10,005 bases of DNA from Chloroflexota bacterium (GTDB lineage: Bacteria > Chloroflexota > Dehalococcoidia > Lucifugimonadales > JADFKI01): the NCBI GenBank assembly GCA_024648655.1, contig JAGGDZ010000031.1, positions 1 to 10,005 on the forward strand, written 5' to 3'. Below are positions 8,501-10,005 of the stretch, in pieces; within the stretch, counting starts at the first letter, position 1, and each line of letters begins with the position of its first letter. The translations under genes were made by a program, and so were the position numbers. Under the pieces are notes generated by a model. The model saw only the letters and a program-made list of their open reading frames with translations, ran no database searches and had not been told where the DNA came from.

Positions 8501-9177
8501 TCCAGCGGCGCCGGTTCCATAAATACATTGGCGTTCTGCTGCCAGTAGTCGGCGCTGGGATCGATAGGGTCTATGATGCCCACAATCTCGGCGGTGATGG
8601 CGACATCGGTGCCGAGCGACGGCTTCATCTCCAGCTTGTCGCCGACCTTCAGGCTGAACACATTCGCGGGCGTGCTGCCAAGCAGAACCTCCACATGCAA
8701 CCCGTTGTCTGTCGGCGTAACCGTGTCCGTGAACGCCCGCCCGGATGTGAACTCCACATGTTTTTCCACGTTGGACAGGTATTGAAGATATCCTCGCGAC
8801 ACCAGATCAATGTCGGCGTTCGCAAGCGGTCGCCACGGGGTGCCCACCAGCAGCGTAGTTCCCTTGAGGAAGCGTTCTCGGCTCACGTAAAAGTCGGAGA
8901 TATTTTCGTCTATCAGCCCGTCAATCTCGCCGTCGGTAACATTCAAGCTCTCTTCGTTCAGGGGTACGTTAGGGGCGAAGGCAAAGATATTCAGGAAGAG
9001 GATGGAGGAGCGGTCAATGGATGTGTTCAGCGTAAGACGCGCCAGCGAGTTCAGATAGACGGGCGCGCCCGCAACCAGCGTGGAGGCTATGATGATGCCT
9101 GCGAATATGCTTAGCAGGAGCTTCCAGTCGGAACTGAGACGCTTGATGATGAAGCCGAAAGTCGAAAATGAGCGCAT
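5530..9177 (-). CDS. Large FtsX-type ABC transporter permease (permease 1)
   Basis: Role: membrane subunit of a MacB/LolCE-like ABC system, presumably paired with the paralogue downstream; substrate unknown. Seen (1215 aa): membrane helix about 20-42; MacB-like outer domain about 45-320 (SLKVGDKLEM at 175-184, TAEIVGIIDP at 195-204); first FtsX core about 324-443 with coupling motif DDVALLRSRGVS (355-366); middle hydrophobic block about 470-645; next FtsX helix 667-688 after LWHMARNP (656-663); second outer region about 690-1075 with a beta-sandwich-like insert at about 794-910 (LPDDAVEVGVWLKP, SILIDDVHAI, then LEDFED); final FtsX helices about 1080-1103, 1128-1152 and 1180-1198, with EMGFLQSVGLS at 1111-1121. 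Shared landmarks with permease 2 include PFxQRYYLD, RFISGES-like and VxPPFxLE. An in-frame TAG (9193-9195) six codons upstream fixes the start. The Shine-Dalgarno is weak at best (GGTAA). First gene after a 452-bp gap, so a promoter is expected just upstream. Confidence 0.9.
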   Translation of the reverse strand: MRSFSTFGFIIKRLSSDWKLLLSIFAGIIIASTLVAGAPVYLNSLARLTLNTSIDRSSILFLNIFAFAPNVPLNEESLNVTDGEIDGLIDENISDFYVSRERFLKGTTLLVGTPWRPLANADIDLVSRGYLQYLSNVEKHVEFTSGRAFTDTVTPTDNGLHVEVLLGSTPANVFSLKVGDKLEMKPSLGTDVAITAEIVGIIDPIDPSADYWQQNANVFMEPAPLEEIPDVGIEVDPEEPPIALFVTRQALIGSLGKAYPGSLVSSSWFIFVEKEPLKKIRPEELRERLDNLENGMAIRMQGSAVFTGITSLLERFERRSFFTSIPLLLLLTIMVITVLYYMAMMVSYLVQSREDDVALLRSRGVSMAQLVRLYAIEGLIITAVAVIIAPLLAMGAIAISGKLPYFTDITGGALLPVNWRWTPFLVSAAVGALGLAIFVIPGVVGARTGLIIHKLRSSRPPEVPFFQRYYLDIMVLAIGALVFWELNARGRLVSGGLFSGVEINEALLFAPVLLLTLVALVFMRFFPLFVRFISGESSALVHLYVWVITALLAVTLAMDALRQSDIVGAAPPLGLALVAAAAYWATQRAERNRAKLYGFVAQVALIAALIYFYPPTEGALAYLPTLGFAAIVLLQVIFYLLVLLSHRAPVWVSLSLWHMARNPLQYSWLVLLLVMVTGLAVLATTVGGTLNRSYQERIQYDVATDLRVSNIPGYIARSVDGLKRRYQTIPGVTSVTMAFRDRGTLGANYTGNTFRMLAVEADDFHYYSWYRDDFSRSTLPEVMRALNPLSVSEPVTLPDDAVEVGVWLKPEELYPNMYMWLVLQDADGVLDTQSFGNMGPPEWHLRTLEVPSRMKRPVQLASIQIFEPVFGPAGTAGSILIDDVHAIKGDGTIEYLEDFEDTGSSWLPLATSTLSSDLLSFSDGDVNRGDLSGLFTFGKDTDNGLRGIYRSPSGGPVPVVASNSFLRTSGARVGDALIVEIKGRFVPIQVRDTVDFFPTLDPSGAGFLIADLETLIRHINILSPALVATPNEMFIEKASGAGDSVNSVVTRMVGRDLVHDREQQLEQVRLDPLITAGWQAMVLLAMAIIIFTAGLGYVTYLLAFSNRSRNEMGFLQSVGLSSRQMTGLLLLEHSIIVAVGIGLGSGAGWLMSDLMVSSVAVTENGRQVVPPFILETDFRFLAPLYLALIGIFALAVYRLTRSMRNLDFHAISRME

Positions 9178-9211
9178 CGATTGTTTTACCGGCTAATCGC
9201 TGTGTCGTTCG

Positions 9212-9225
9212 CAGGTCCTGACCTG
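9212..9225. promoter_or_regulatory. 14-bp dyad, possible operator of the permease genes
   Basis: CAGGTC-CT-GACCTG is a perfect 6-bp inverted repeat with a 2-nt spacer, centred about 41 bp upstream of the start codon of permease 1. Size and position fit the binding site of a dimeric regulator. No regulator gene is in the window and no promoter boxes can be placed with confidence, so the role is inference. Confidence 0.4.
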
Positions 9226-9559
9226 TCATTCGGGTCTGTCCCATTTGGCGGCGATGCCAGCATTCGACGTCTTCCCCAGCCGGCACCACTCAAAGGCAGA
9301 CATCCGCAACGCCATAGTAGCACACTTTTGACTTCTCTGTGATTCAGAAACGCGACGATGTGAGCAGCGTCAGACCGCCAGAGCCGGATGACCTCTCCAA
9401 ACTTGAACAACTACGCCTCTGCATCATTCCGCAGACGGATATGCTCCTGGAGACGGTTGCACTGAGCAAAACGATGTGTGGTGCAGAAGCAACGGAGAGT
9501 ATATCTAACCCGATGTATCGACCTTGTGGCTCCGTTCAAGACCGCCAAGCACGACCCTA

Positions 9560-9586
9560 GACCGAGCGCATGCGCATCTCTCGGTC
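9560..9586 (-). terminator. Hairpin downstream of the Dpp-like permease (weak terminator candidate)
   Basis: GACCGAG (9560-9566) and CTCGGTC (9580-9586) form a perfect 7-bp stem around a 13-nt loop, and the 10-bp palindrome GCGCATGCGC (9566-9575) overlaps the stem and loop. On the minus strand it lies 44 nt past the stop of the Dpp-like permease. No U-tract follows, so it is not a textbook intrinsic terminator; it could be a 3' end stabiliser or a protein site. Confidence 0.3.
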
Positions 9587-9587
9587 G

Positions 9588-9608
9588 TTTCCGCTATCGG
9601 ATAGAAAC
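9588..9608 (-). repeat. Small inverted repeat just past the Dpp-like permease stop
   Basis: CTATC-G-GATAG (9594-9604) is a perfect dyad. Flanking GTTT-like and AAAC bases (9587-9590 and 9605-9608) can extend the pairing with a 3-nt bulge. It starts 22 nt after the permease stop codon on the minus strand and together with the hairpin at 9560-9586 makes two consecutive potential stems in that 3' region. Confidence 0.3.
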
Positions 9609-9629
9609 ACTGAAAACAGGCACATCAGG

Positions 9630-10005
9630 TTAGCTACTCAGTTGACGCAAGCGCGGATCGAGCTTATCGCGCAACCAGTCGCCCATGAAGTTCAGGGACA
9701 TCACCGTTAGGAAGATGGCGAACCCTGGGAAGAAGGAGATCCACCAAGCGTCGCGCAGATAGTTGCGCCCATCGGCGATCATTGCGCCCCAGGTCGGTGT
9801 GGGTGGTGGAATACCTGCTCCAATGAAGCTGAGGAACGCTTCGGCAAGGATTAGCTGGCCTGATCGAAGGGTTGCTATCACGACGACAGTGTTAACCACG
9901 CCGGGCAGGATGTGCATCACGAGTATGCGTGGTAGCGAAGCGCCTGCTACCATCGCCAATGCTACATAATCGCGCTCCCGCAGCGACAAGACTTCGCCAC
10001 GCACA
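9630..10005 (-). CDS. Dpp/Opp-type ABC permease, C-terminal part (truncated by window edge)
   Basis: Role: inner-membrane permease of a binding-protein-dependent importer for oligopeptides, dipeptides or nickel (DppC/OppC side of the heterodimer). Seen: about 125 C-terminal residues ending in TAA (9630-9632); the frame is open to the window edge, so the true start is outside. Counting from the first visible codons, the EAA-type loop that docks on the ATPase is recognisable (YVALAMVAGAS, then RILVMHILPG at about 26-35). It is followed by a helix and the family's LAEAFLSFIGAGIPPPTPTW signature (about 53-72), then WGAMI, a last membrane helix at about 91-107, and the typical ending GDWLRDKLDPRLRQ. 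Known: this tail is characteristic of the C-type subunits, which usually follow a B-type permease gene and lie next to ATPase genes. Those partners should be outside the window on the right. It is separated by 452 bp from the FtsX genes and probably forms a different operon. Confidence 0.93.
   Translation of the reverse strand, partial: VRGEVLSLRERDYVALAMVAGASLPRILVMHILPGVVNTVVVIATLRSGQLILAEAFLSFIGAGIPPPTPTWGAMIADGRNYLRDAWWISFFPGFAIFLTVMSLNFMGDWLRDKLDPRLRQLSS

Larger units (their letters stand above)
9178..9629. other. Non-coding gap, 452 bp, probable promoter region of the permease pair
   Basis: Between the stop of the Dpp-like permease and the start of permease 1 no convincing gene is seen. 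The open frames here (for example GTG 9339 to 9560 on the plus strand, 73 codons) lack a ribosome site and recognisable protein character. Visible structures are the dyads at 9212-9225, 9560-9586 and 9588-9608, plus a long-spaced inverted repeat AACGGAG (9491-9497) / CTCCGTT (9530-9536). No tRNA features were found. I could not identify a good -35/-10 pair on the minus strand. The gap size suggests that the two permeases are transcribed separately from the Dpp-like operon. Confidence 0.55.

Noticed and set aside
9300..9345. Possible promoter with TACTAT as -10 on the minus strand, or TTGACT as -35 on the plus strand
   Set aside because: No matching partner hexamer at 16-18 bp in either case; single weak boxes are expected by chance.
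9339..9560. 73-codon plus-strand frame in the intergenic gap
   Set aside because: Begins at a GTG without a ribosome site, has no recognisable motif or neighbour logic, and is short enough to arise by chance.

Overview
The window (about 55-58% G+C by eye) carries a compact, entirely minus-strand gene set. Read in the direction of transcription (right to left) it holds: the C-terminal part of a Dpp/Opp-type peptide/nickel ABC permease (runs off the right edge); a 452-bp non-coding gap; two consecutive very large FtsX-type ABC permeases (1215 and 1251 aa) that are clearly paralogous to each other; a small unrecognised 75-aa gene translationally coupled to a class I SAM-dependent methyltransferase; and the 5' part of a DDE transposase of an insertion sequence (runs off the left edge). 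No ATP-binding subunit, tRNA, rRNA or CRISPR array was seen. The long plus-strand reading frames are all antisense shadows of these genes.

Organism: the style (large double-FtsX permeases, Dpp-like permease, this methyltransferase type) fits a bacterium such as a member of the Chloroflexota, but this rests on general familiarity and not on any marker gene, so it is only a tentative guess.

Layout: 1-695 transposase (partial, zinc ribbon plus HTH plus the first two catalytic aspartates), with its upstream IS end somewhere within about 700-783; 781-1386 methyltransferase; 1383-1610 small gene whose stop overlaps the methyltransferase start in an ATGA junction; 1632-1679 a 24-bp tandem duplication that includes the stop codon of the next gene; 1672-5427 FtsX permease 2; 5428-5529 short spacer with a palindrome; 5530-9177 FtsX permease 1; 9178-9629 spacer with a 14-bp dyad close to the start of permease 1; 9630-10005 Dpp-like permease C-terminus.

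How the genes may work together: the two giant permeases share all parts of their architecture (MacB-like outer domain, FtsX core, a middle block of extra membrane helices, a second outer region holding a putative beta-sandwich/carbohydrate-binding-like insert, and a final FtsX core). They probably form a pair or heteromer served by a LolD/MacB-type ATPase encoded outside the window. The substrate cannot be read from the sequence. The small gene and methyltransferase form a separate coupled unit downstream and need not share the function. The most notable points are the beta-sandwich-like insert within the FtsX permeases, the absent ATPase, the stop-codon tandem repeat, and the possible clipping of the methyltransferase C-terminus by the IS. 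I do not see convincing evidence for a wholly new system.
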